From positions 124,001 through 188,000 of the forward strand of contig JACKQF010000004.1 in NCBI GenBank assembly GCA_024232965.1: a DNA stretch of 64,000 nt, written 5' to 3'. Position 1 is the first letter of the stretch. The number at the start of each line of letters is the position of its first letter. Source of the stretch: Verrucomicrobiaceae bacterium. GTDB lineage: Bacteria; Verrucomicrobiota; Verrucomicrobiia; Verrucomicrobiales; Verrucomicrobiaceae. A program made the translations under genes and the position numbers. The notes below the pieces were generated by a model. That model had not been told where the DNA came from, searched no databases, and saw nothing but the letters and a program-made list of their open reading frames with translations. Positions 1 through 9,139 of this stretch are shown here, one piece after another.

Positions 1-3000
1 CACCATACCGTTGGTAAGCGTCGGCGCAGCGCCTGTGACGAAGAGTTTTTGCGACTGGAGATTGATGGAACCCAGCTCCGCCACTGAGGTGTTGCGGACG
101 GTCAAGGTCGCCTGCCCCACGCGGGTGATGCTGGGTGTCCGCAAGACGATCTGGCCACTGCCGCTGCGTTCGAGGGTGATCCCTGCGCCCCCCTTGATCG
201 TAATGCCTCCAACAGTTTCCTGGTTTACCCGGTTGGTGGAGCTGATGAGGTTGATCGACGCACTGTCAAGAAGCAATGGGGTGGTGTCACCCCACTTGTT
301 TTCATCGGTCTCAAGGCCCAGATTGGACTCGTTTAGACGCGAGATGAATGAATAGTCCGCCACATCCATGCTGTAATCGAGGCGTAGGTTACTGCCTGGA
401 TACAAGTTGACCGTATTGACCTGGGCACCCGCATCATTGGTCACGCGGCCATCCCCCCTCAGCGTCAGACGGCCATAGACATCAAATACTGGCGATGCGC
501 TGTTCCCCGTCAATTCGAGGATGTTACCAATGCTCCCGGTATCAGCGCCGCGATAGATGGTCGTGTTGCCAGTGTAGTCTTGGTCTCCGTAGAAGCGGAC
601 ATTCGAAGTAGAGCCACTCGGATTGATCCCTGCAAAAACTGAGGACTTCCCAAGTTCTACCGATGCGGAACCAGTGATCACATTGGAGTTGGCAATGCTC
701 AAAATGCCGGCGTTGGTTCCATTGAAGTTATAGATGTTGTTCACACCTGCCCCAAGAGTCGTCGGTGTGTAAAGGGTATTCGACAGAGCGGACAAGCCCC
801 AACGTCCATTGCCAAATTTGGCTTGATTGAGCGGAGTCGTCCAGGTGCCTTCGCTGAGGCCCAGGGAGATAGATCCGTCAGTCAAAGAACGAAGTCCGTA
901 TGCCGTGACAGGGTCATCTGTCATCAAATCCACCCTCGTTGTCGACCCGAGATCGGCACCATAGACGCGAACTTCTTGCCCTTGTGCCGTCAGCACGTTG
1001 GACGGGGCCGCGAGCCGAATTGCCGAGCCAAGGTTTACGATGATATCACCAGTTCCCGCGTTGGCCGTCGCCAGCGGAACAAATGTGACTCCGGGCGAGC
1101 GAATGTCATCGAGACCGCGGGTCCCAAAAAGCAGTGTGCCTCCCGTAATCACCAAACCGCCGCTCCAGTTGGCACTATTGTCCGCACCAATCGACAGATC
1201 TGATCCGCCAATCTTGTTGAGCGTCCAGCCCTTGCCACCGTCCGTGATCACCCCGCCCAAGACGAACGAATTGTCCGTTTGGAGGCGTGCATGATTGGTA
1301 AGCGTCGTGGTGCCATCCATGCGTGCGATGAACGTATTGCCGTTGTTGACCAGGAAACGCTGTACGTCGAGCGTCAGGTCCCCGAACGTCAGAAGCTTGT
1401 TGCTGCCGCCACCGGTCGCACGGTCAACACGGAATACCGAATCGGCACCTTGGTGGATGATGTCGTTGCCGATATTGATGCGCTGCTGATTGCTGGTGCT
1501 ATCACCGATCGCAAGAGCGGTGTACTGCCCACCCCGGAGCAAGATCGTGGTGGAGGCAGGAATGGCGGAAGTGTTTGTGGTAGGCGTGGCCCACGAATTG
1601 TCGTTAACCCATGCGGAGACAGCGCCGCGTGTGATTTCCAGGGTGTCAAGTGTACTGGGCTTGTTGCCATTGATGTTATCAAAGGTGAGCGTGCCCGCGC
1701 CTGCCTTAACGATCCGAGATCCCGCGCCACCCAAGATCTGACCATTGAAGGTTTGGCTGCTATCTTCACGCCCAACCGTCAAAGTTGCTGTGCCTAGATT
1801 AAGAGTGCCGGCGGAGAACTGGAAGGAGTTGCTAGGATTAACTGCGGAAAGGTTTCCAAACTCCTGGTCATTGTTGTTCAGGTCGATGGTGGTCCCTGGC
1901 GACATGATGATGATGGAACCACTGGTGCCGTTGAGATTTGAGAAGAAGGGCAACACGTTTGGTGCAGTGAAGCTCAGCGTCCCACGATTGAGTTCGATAT
2001 TTCCCTCAAACTGCTGAACCGCGCCGATCTCCAAGGTTCCAGGACCAAATTTGGTGAACACCGTCGCTTGTGTATTGTTGACGTTGTTGCGCGTGTTGTG
2101 GATTGGGACATTCAATGAAGAAATGGCGGAGTCATCGACGAAGATGTTAAGCGCCGTATTGCCGATATTGATCCGACTTCCAGCGGAACCATTGATGTCA
2201 GCACCATTGTTCAGGATAATGCCAGCACCATTGGCTGGGGTGGCGTTGTCCCCCACATTGAGGGTGAAAGCCCCAAGATTCAACCCGCTGTCAGCGCGGA
2301 AGGCGAAGACGGACCCGTCTCCTGTGAGAGTCAGCCCACCACCAGTCGCATGGATGACCTGGGTGGCGGTCGAGGCGTTCAGATCACTCCCTGCGTATGT
2401 GGCAGTCACGATGTTGTTCCCACTCAATCCAACATAGTCCGCAACGTTGCTGCTGCCGGACGTCGTATGCACCGCCCAAGGCCCAACGATCCCGTTCACC
2501 AGGGTCGGAGCAGACGTAAATTTGAAGATTTCGTTGGTGTTAAGAGATCCCGTCGTTGGAACAAAAGTTACGCTGCCTGACCCGGTGCGCGCCAGCGATG
2601 CAAAGGTAAAAGTCGTAGCGCCTCCTGCAGTTGCATCCACAGCGATCCGTGCGCCACCGCCTGAAGTCAGGGCCCCAGCGGTCGTGGTCGTAGAACCCGC
2701 CAGACCAACCAATCGCAGGTCACCATCTGCCATTGAAATTGCGCCCGAGCCAAATGGACTCCCCGAAGCGAGAGCGGTTCCCACCAAAGCACCCTGCGTT
2801 ACGGTCGTGCCGCCGGTGAAAGTGTTCCCGTTGGTCAGGAAGACCGTACCGTTGCCCTGTTTTTCAACCCCGAATCCGCCGCTGATCACACCACTGAAGG
2901 TCGTATCACCAGTACCAAAAGCAGTCAGCGCAATGCCTCGGGTGGACAGGTTCACGTTTCCACTAAACAACTTCGCCCCATTATCCAGACCGCCAAGTGT

Positions 3001-6000
3001 CTGGGTGCTACCAGTCGCTGTATTGATAAAGTTCCTGCTGATGGTGCGGGCACCAGACGCAAGGATCTGAGAGAAGACGTTGTTGCGGAAGATGATGTCG
3101 GAAGTTGCATTGCCGAACGCAGTGTCACTGCCCGCGATAAGATAGCCATTGCTAATGGTGGTGGAGCCCGTGTAGTTATTATTCCCGTTCAGCACCAGCG
3201 TCCCCTGGTCATTCTTCTCCAGGGCACCGCTGCCACTCACAATCCCGTCAAAGGTCGTCAAAGCCCCCCGTGTGCGGAGGCTGATGCTCACACCAAGAGT
3301 GACCGGTCCAGTGACGGTAGTACGATAGCCATTGAAGCCATCAAAGAAGATTGCGCTACTGACGGAGCCTCCGACGGTGTAGCCGCCAGCGTGCCCGATG
3401 TTCAGTGATGGAATTTGCACCACCTGATCCTCTGAGCCAGGGCCAACGGGTCCCACCGTGATGACGCGAGTACTGTTAACGTCCCCACCAGTGGTGGCGA
3501 CAGGGTTATTGAAGAGAAATGGACCTGAGCCGTCAATGCGGTATTCGAGGTCAGATCGACGAGCGCCATTGGTGGCCAGCGTAATGGTGGAGCCGACCAG
3601 ACCTGCCGCCCCAGTGTTCGACAAAACCAACCGCCCTTGCTCGACAAAGGTATTGCCGTCGTATGTGTTATCGCCCTGGAGAATGAGCACCCCACCGTTA
3701 CGCTTGCGCAGGTTTTGAGCGCCCGTGCTTCCAGCATCGATGATTCCCGCCACGGTGAGCATCCCTGCCCCCGCCTGAAAGCTGTTATCCACCCCGACAT
3801 CAAGGTAGAAATTCCCAGCAGCCCCGAGATTGGGGGAAATGTTGTTGACCTGCAAGTCGGTAAAGTTTGTTCCGATCGAGAAAATCTGTAGAACGCGGTT
3901 ATTGCTACTGTCACGATCCCCATACGTGATGTTACCGAGCAAAACAGTATTATAGCCACCGCCATCAAGGCTTGAGGTACGGATGGTGCCGGTGCCACCG
4001 ATGACGCTCACATTGCGATTCTGATACTGAGTCCCGACGAATCCGCCGTAGGCACCATTGGCCACGTCGAGGCGAAGTTCCCCAGAGCGCATGTTGATGT
4101 CAGCGGTGCCAGTCCCGAGCGCCCCATTTTCACCGACCCACAAAATACCACCTTGGCCAATCGTAACCTGCCCTGAAAAACTCTGAGCTTGAGGGATCCA
4201 AACCGTGCCATCGGTGTAGTTGCGATCCGTTTGATCCGGGGCACCAACAATAAGAGGAGTAGGGGCACCAAGCGCGCTGTCTGTCAGCACATTGGCATTA
4301 GCGATGGTCAGCACACCACCGTTATTCGTATGGCCACCGAGACGGTAGGCGGACACCGCACCGCCGGATGGAGACAGCGACGCGCCAGTATAAACGCCGT
4401 TGCCGTTGTCAGCCCCAAACCATGCCTCGACATTCGGCGCGATTGCGCGAATTTGCCCCGGGATATCGTTTTGAAAATCGTTCAGCCCGCTGATCGTAAC
4501 GGCGACTCGACGCGCCTGTCCGCTCTGGTTATTGGCAATCAGAACATTGTAGGGCCCACTTCCAGGGGTGCCACCCGTTGCAGTCAAGCTGCTGAAGGCA
4601 ATGCCTTCACCGGTTCCGTAACCCGGGCCGAACGATACAACCGCTGGCGTGTTGTTGTCGTTGTTCTGCAAAATGATCATCTGATGACTGCCTATGTTGG
4701 AGGGCGATTCGATCCGCAAATAGCCGTCTGGTGCGATCTGGATGTCATTCCCAATCACATTGGCGCCCGCTGTTCCATCACCGCGCAACCAAAGAGCTCC
4801 CTGACTGATGATAGTTCCGTTTTCATAGGACTTGGCGGCGTCAAAAATCAAGGTTCCTCCACCGCGCTTGACCAGAGATCCGTTACTGACGTCACCAGCA
4901 ATGATGCCAATTGCTGCACGCTCCGTGCCCGATCCGCTGCCATCAATACGGAGGTATCGTTGCTCGCCAGCAAGATCGAGAGGGTTAATCAGTGTGGTCA
5001 CGTGTGTTGCATTGCCACCGTTTAGGGTGAAGACCCCGGCATTAAATTCCGGAGAACCCCAAGTTACCGTAGAGCCAGCGCCACCAAAGTTCACGTCAAC
5101 TGGCGCGCCATAAGCTGAAAAGCCCGCGCCAGTCCCCCCGAGGAACTGGACTTGCCCGACGCCAGAGCCTAGACTGCGAACAAAGTCGCCATCGTTTTCG
5201 TAGACTCCCTGGTTAATCGAGGATCCACCGAAGGTAAGGTTGCCACTCCCAAGGGCCACCGCCTGCGCACCGATCACGCCTCGGAAGGTGCCTTCGTTGA
5301 GATAGGTTGTTCCGGTGTAACTGTTTGCCGTTAAGAATGAACTCGTGCCACCACCAGTTTTGACGACAGACACTGGATTGCCTCCATTGTCCGTAATGTC
5401 AGAAGAGATGAGGTTCGAGTTTGTCGCAATCAGATAGAGTTCATAGTTACTCGCAGCGCCCGCGGTGAGATAGGGAACAGTGATATTGTGAGTGGTGTTC
5501 CCTGTCGTGATGATACCGCCAGAATCAACGATGAGGGTCGAGCCTGCGACTCCGCCCAATGTCCTTGCGGCGGTTCCGGCAATGTTGAGCGATTGAATTG
5601 TGGTCGTAGCCGCTGCCAATGTTGGGCTAGTGGCTGATATTTTGATGTTTTGAGTAGAACCCCAGGTTCCAACGGCAGTATCCGTTGCATAGTCGCCCGC
5701 CGTCAATGCGGTGTACCCATTGCCCGACAACGCACCATCATTGTACTTCAAAAACTCGATCTGCGTCGTAGCCGTCCCATTGCCATAGGCCCAACCACCG
5801 ACAAAAGCGACATTCCCGCCGCCATCCAGCGCGGCATTGAAGATCCGATACTGAGTTCCAGTCCCAATGGTCGTCGCAGCGCCCCCATCAGCTGAGAGGC
5901 GCAAAGTGGTGCCGGGACTGCGTGTGAAACTTGTAAGCTTAATGGAGCGCTGAGCCCCGCCAGTGGTATCGCGCATGTCCAGGAAAGCATCGCCCGAGGC

Positions 6001-7335
6001 AATCGTCACCGGACCCAGCACCTCATTCCACGCCTGTGTGCTAGTGTTGTTGAAACTCGTGCTCTCAAGCCGGATGCGGCCTGCATTGAGAGTGATCGGA
6101 ATGTCGTCATCGAACAAGTTTGTAATTGCCCCCGTCGTCCCTGCGGCGAGTTGCAAAAGTCCATTCTTGATCGTGAGCGAAGAGATATTCTTGTATGGGT
6201 TGTCGCCCGTGGTGGTATTGCTGGTGTCGGCACGGATTTCTCCCAATTCCGAGACAAGCGATCCAGAGATGGTGGAAGAATTGCCCTGGAGCCTTAGGCC
6301 ACTGATGCCGTAATGGGTGATGTTGCCAGTACCTCCGATAGTTCCGCTGATCGAAACAAAACCGACACCACCAGCACGAATATTGAAGTCATTGGAATTG
6401 AAGGCTCCGTTACTCAGAGTGAACGTGCCGGCGGCGTCATTTTGGATTCGCGTGTCGCCTGCCAGAGTCACTACCCCTGGGTGCGTGCTTCCGTTTGCGC
6501 CCATAAAGCCGCGAAGTGCACCGCTATTCCGAAATCCGTCACCGCTGATGGTCAACGGTTCCGACGGATTGCCGATGGCACCCGAACCGGCTGCGTCCGG
6601 GCCAAATGCAAGCGTGGCACCGCTGCTCACCGTGGTGTTACCCGCTGTGGTGCCGAGAACCGTACCATCATTCGCTGTCGGAACGAGCAGTGTCATCCCT
6701 CCGTTGAGAATCGTGGGCCCGGTGTAGGTGCTAGCACCGCGAAGAACCAAAAGACCACCCCCCTCTTTCGTGAAGCCAACCCCCGCGCCGCTGATACCAC
6801 CAGTCAACACCAACACCCCATCATTGACGTTGATTGTCGCCTGCTCCGCCAACAGAATGTTTGAAGTAATATAGTCAAACGCTGACCCTGACTTGGTAAT
6901 CGCCACACCACCCCCCCCATTATCGAGGGCAAGAGAGCCACCCGATCCCGGAGCAATAGTGTAGGAGTACCGCCCCCCAACGTCCCCAATGTTGAGAGCG
7001 CCAAGGGTTGCACCTCCGTCCAAATTGATCGTTTGATTGCCGTTCAGGCTCAGGAGATTTAAATTTGCCACATCACCTGGCAGGTCAGGTATCGAGATTG
7101 GACTCTGGTGCAATCCCTGTGCGTTCCAATTGAACAGATGCTGCCAACTGTAGGTTCCTGGCGTTCCAGACTGAGATACCCCCCAATCAATGGTCGCTGC
7201 GGTTCCCTGAATCGACGAGACAGCCATCAGTCCAGTCATCAAAAATGCAATACCACGACGCGAACGTCGCAGCCTGGCAAGGGCAGGGCTAAAGTTTTGA
7301 CGAGGGGATAGTGCTAGGTTGGCGGTTGGTTTCAT
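1..7335 (-). CDS. Giant autotransporter-associated beta-strand-repeat protein (3' end outside window)
   Basis: An uninterrupted minus-strand frame of 2445 codons runs from an ATG at 7335 to the left edge; its C-terminus is not in the window. The N-terminus has a long Arg-rich segment, a hydrophobic stretch (IAFLMTGLMAVS) and an AXA-like end, consistent with a signal peptide of about 45 residues. The rest is Gly/Asn/Thr/Ser-rich with many copies of a pattern such as GGGLLVLRGASTYTG followed by a strand and G-x-L, the hallmark of autotransporter-associated beta-strand repeats (TIGR02601-like). Such proteins form long exported beta-solenoids, so a surface or secreted adhesin/matrix role is inferred. 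It follows two paralogous giant genes on the same strand but is not a close copy of them. No clear Shine-Dalgarno precedes the ATG. Whether it has a PEP-CTERM tail or an outer-membrane barrel cannot be seen. The family assignment is strong; the biological role is unknown. Confidence 0.88.
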   Translation of the reverse strand, partial: MKPTANLALSPRQNFSPALARLRRSRRGIAFLMTGLMAVSSIQGTAATIDWGVSQSGTPGTYSWQHLFNWNAQGLHQSPISIPDLPGDVANLNLLSLNGNQTINLDGGATLGALNIGDVGGRYSYTIAPGSGGSLALDNGGGGVAITKSGSAFDYITSNILLAEQATINVNDGVLVLTGGISGAGVGFTKEGGGLLVLRGASTYTGPTILNGGMTLLVPTANDGTVLGTTAGNTTVSSGATLAFGPDAAGSGAIGNPSEPLTISGDGFRNSGALRGFMGANGSTHPGVVTLAGDTRIQNDAAGTFTLSNGAFNSNDFNIRAGGVGFVSISGTIGGTGNITHYGISGLRLQGNSSTISGSLVSELGEIRADTSNTTTGDNPYKNISSLTIKNGLLQLAAGTTGAITNLFDDDIPITLNAGRIRLESTSFNNTSTQAWNEVLGPVTIASGDAFLDMRDTTGGAQRSIKLTSFTRSPGTTLRLSADGGAATTIGTGTQYRIFNAALDGGGNVAFVGGWAYGNGTATTQIEFLKYNDGALSGNGYTALTAGDYATDTAVGTWGSTQNIKISATSPTLAAATTTIQSLNIAGTAARTLGGVAGSTLIVDSGGIITTGNTTHNITVPYLTAGAASNYELYLIATNSNLISSDITDNGGNPVSVVKTGGGTSSFLTANSYTGTTYLNEGTFRGVIGAQAVALGSGNLTFGGSSINQGVYENDGDFVRSLGSGVGQVQFLGGTGAGFSAYGAPVDVNFGGAGSTVTWGSPEFNAGVFTLNGGNATHVTTLINPLDLAGEQRYLRIDGSGSGTERAAIGIIAGDVSNGSLVKRGGGTLIFDAAKSYENGTIISQGALWLRGDGTAGANVIGNDIQIAPDGYLRIESPSNIGSHQMIILQNNDNNTPAVVSFGPGYGTGEGIAFSSLTATGGTPGSGPYNVLIANNQSGQARRVAVTISGLNDFQNDIPGQIRAIAPNVEAWFGADNGNGVYTGASLSPSGGAVSAYRLGGHTNNGGVLTIANANVLTDSALGAPTPLIVGAPDQTDRNYTDGTVWIPQAQSFSGQVTIGQGGILWVGENGALGTGTADINMRSGELRLDVANGAYGGFVGTQYQNRNVSVIGGTGTIRTSSLDGGGYNTVLLGNITYGDRDSSNNRVLQIFSIGTNFTDLQVNNISPNLGAAGNFYLDVGVDNSFQAGAGMLTVAGIIDAGSTGAQNLRKRNGGVLILQGDNTYDGNTFVEQGRLVLSNTGAAGLVGSTITLATNGARRSDLEYRIDGSGPFLFNNPVATTGGDVNSTRVITVGPVGPGSEDQVVQIPSLNIGHAGGYTVGGSVSSAIFFDGFNGYRTTVTGPVTLGVSISLRTRGALTTFDGIVSGSGALEKNDQGTLVLNGNNNYTGSTTISNGYLIAGSDTAFGNATSDIIFRNNVFSQILASGARTISRNFINTATGSTQTLGGLDNGAKLFSGNVNLSTRGIALTAFGTGDTTFSGVISGGFGVEKQGNGTVFLTNGNTFTGGTTVTQGALVGTALASGSPFGSGAISMADGDLRLVGLAGSTTTTAGALTSGGGARIAVDATAGGATTFTFASLARTGSGSVTFVPTTGSLNTNEIFKFTSAPTLVNGIVGPWAVHTTSGSSNVADYVGLSGNNIVTATYAGSDLNASTATQVIHATGGGLTLTGDGSVFAFRADSGLNLGAFTLNVGDNATPANGAGIILNNGADINGSAGSRINIGNTALNIFVDDSAISSLNVPIHNTRNNVNNTQATVFTKFGPGTLEIGAVQQFEGNIELNRGTLSFTAPNVLPFFSNLNGTSGSIIIMSPGTTIDLNNNDQEFGNLSAVNPSNSFQFSAGTLNLGTATLTVGREDSSQTFNGQILGGAGSRIVKAGAGTLTFDNINGNKPSTLDTLEITRGAVSAWVNDNSWATPTTNTSAIPASTTILLRGGQYTALAIGDSTSNQQRINIGNDIIHQGADSVFRVDRATGGGSNKLLTFGDLTLDVQRFLVNNGNTFIARMDGTTTLTNHARLQTDNSFVLGGVITDGGKGWTLNKIGGSDLSIGADNSANWSGGLVITGGTLLFGTRGLDDIRSPGVTFVPLATANAGTGDIIVNLGSAIRLAAPSNVLTAQGQEVRVYGADLGSTTRVDLMTDDPVTAYGLRSLTDGSISLGLSEGTWTTPLNQAKFGNGRWGLSALSNTLYTPTTLGAGVNNIYNFNGTNAGILSIANSNVITGSASVELGKSSVFAGINPSGSTSNVRFYGDQDYTGNTTIYRGADTGSIGNILELTGNSASPVFDVYGRLTLRGDGRVTNDAGAQVNTVNLYPGSNLRLDYSMDVADYSFISRLNESNLGLETDENKWGDTTPLLLDSASINLISSTNRVNQETVGGITIKGGAGITLERSGSGQIVLRTPSITRVGQATLTVRNTSVAELGSINLQSQKLFVTGAAPTLTNGMV

Positions 7336-7749
7336 TGGCACAAGGTTGCGGTCAGGGACGTGATTGGGAGAGTCAGCAAAAGGCGAGAGATAGACGCTGT
7401 TATAGGCTCTTCGCTCGGATAAGACGGCTGCATGGAAAGCAACATCGTTGCTGCGCACGGAACCCATGGATCCTCGCGAAACCCGCAATCAACGCGGTCA
7501 CGCGCATGAAGCGTGAGAACTTGCCGATTGAGATAAGCTTCTTGGACATGGGTGGTTGGGCATCAGCTTCTGCAAAACAAGCATTCCACTCTAGTATTCA
7601 AAGCTGATTGCTCATATTGACACACCAACCGCGCATTTAGCGAGTCAGATTTTGCTTGCCCTAGAGGAAACGTTTTGCTCATTCAAATAAAGGATTTGCG
7701 TATTTTTACCCTTCAAGCCCGCGTTCCTGCCCCTCCCCGACCGCGATAA
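7336..7749 (-). promoter_or_regulatory. Intergenic region and probable 5' leader of the truncated giant gene
   Basis: About 414 bp separate the terminator of the upstream giant gene from the ATG at 7335. I see no credible gene; the short plus-strand open frame at 7311-7607 has no recognisable product. The region contains the bipartite motif at 7625-7649 that is shared with the other two giant genes. It also contains an inverted repeat, ATCAGCTT at 7562-7569 and AAGCTGAT at 7601-7608, which would lie early in the transcript if initiation is near the motif. That placement implies an untranslated leader of roughly 280 nt. No known riboswitch fold was recognised. Confidence 0.45.
7625..7649 (-). 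promoter_or_regulatory. Bipartite motif TCTGAC-N14-GTTGG shared by the giant genes
   Basis: On the minus strand TCTGAC (7649-7644) is followed after exactly 14 nt by GTTGG (7629-7625). The same two blocks with the same spacing occur upstream of the giant genes starting at 19670 and 32381. A CAATAT/CATTAT element follows 5-7 nt later in all three. The distance between the two blocks is in the range used by extracytoplasmic-function sigma factors, so a promoter is plausible. This is inference from three sites, two of which are homologous by duplication. Confidence 0.4.
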
Positions 7750-9139
7750 CAACAAAAAGGCGGAGGCATCATGCCTCCGCCCTTAGTTGATTCGGAATTT
7801 GGAACACCCGCACCTGAAAACTATCGACGGCGACGGCGCAGGAAGACCAATCCTAGGCCGCCAATAAGCAGCACCATCCGCGAAGGCTCGGGCGACATCG
7901 CCACGATCAGGATACCGTTTGATTTGAACAGGCTGGCATCCCAGCGCAGGGCAGGATCGATCCCGGAGAGATCTGGAAGATCGAGATTACCATTGTCATC
8001 GCCGTTACCCACAAGGTAGTTGCTGGAACCCACATTGAAGGCTCCCCAGTTCGTGCCAATCCCAAACCAGTCAATCAGGTTCAGAATGTCCCCAGCCTGC
8101 GGAAAATAACCCTGCTCCAATTCATCAACCACGATGTTGGTGCCATTCCAAACGAGGTTGCCCCCGATTTCAAGATGATCGTGCTGGCTGCTGAGAATCG
8201 CCGTTCCGTCTTCACCAAAGTAGCTTGGATTGACCCCAGAATCAGGACGGGAGGACAGAATCGTAGCGACGTAGTCCGTATAGACCGTGCCCTGTTCGAT
8301 GTAGTAGTTCCCTGCGCTGAGATCAAAGTCCTGATCTGATGCAAGCCCCACTTGGAACTTCAGCGTGCCACCGTTCAACGTCAGATTCCCAACGGGTGAA
8401 GCCCCAAACTCATCGTTGCTACCGATGAACAGCGTTCCAGTAGAACCACCCGCGCCGTATGTGGAGGAAGTGTCGCCAGGAGCCATGAGACCGGAATTGA
8501 CAGTCAGATTGCCCCGGACATGGCCGGAGCCAGACAGCGTCCCACCTGCCACGATAGTGTCACCTGTTCCAGTCGAACCGGCGGCACCGATGCCCCCGTG
8601 GCCAGAGGCAGTCGCCACCGTCAAGGCACCTTGGCTCACGGACACCCACTCTCCAGATCCATCTTGCCCAACCTGAAGTTCACCGGCATTCACCGTCGTG
8701 GTTCCAGTGTAGTCATTGAAGATCGTCATCGTAGCACTTTCGGCACCAGCTTTGACGATGCTGAGGGCTCCAGCGGGCTGATCACAGGTGCCGTCTATGG
8801 TCGAGACCACTCCATCACGGAAGTAGGCGTCCCACTGACCCGCAGTGGTCTGAGTGATCGTCAGTGTGCCTGGAGTCGCTGAACCATTTTCAACGATGGC
8901 TGAGCTATCCCCCAGTGGCGTGTAGTCCGTCGCCACGATGATGCCACGAGTTGGGTCAATCGATTGGCCAGCCTTTGCGTCCAGATCTGCAGTGGTCTGG
9001 CGCGTTGGGTCCCAAGTCGGACTGGTGAAGGAGTAGAGCCCTGTGGTGCTGTTTCCATCATTCGTGATCAGATTGCCGATCGTGACGTTGCTACCCCCTG
9101 CCTGGAGTGTGGAGAGGTTGCGCAGTTCGACGTTATTTG
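7750..9139. repeat. 1390-bp perfect direct repeat, copy 1
   Basis: This stretch is identical to 20449-21838 at a constant offset of 12699 bp. The first mismatches are at 7749 on one side and 9140 (T versus C at 21839) on the other. It covers the terminator, the stop codon and the last ~440 codons of the giant gene ending at 7821, including the PEP-CTERM tail. Perfect identity in genes that elsewhere differ at many synonymous sites indicates recent gene conversion or recombination rather than simple shared ancestry. Confidence 0.95.
7751..7781 (-). terminator. Rho-independent terminator of giant gene 2
   Basis: A perfect 10-bp stem (7759-7768 with 7772-7781) closes a 3-nt loop. Read on the minus strand it is followed at once by a T-rich run (7758-7751). 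It lies about 40 bp after the stop codon at 7821. The stem is GC-rich and ends in TTTTTGTT, a textbook intrinsic terminator. An identical copy follows the paralogous gene. Confidence 0.93.

Noticed and set aside
7311..7607. 98-residue plus-strand open frame upstream of giant gene 1
   Set aside because: No recognisable domain or ribosome-binding site; it lies across the leader of a divergently read gene and contains the regulatory inverted repeat.
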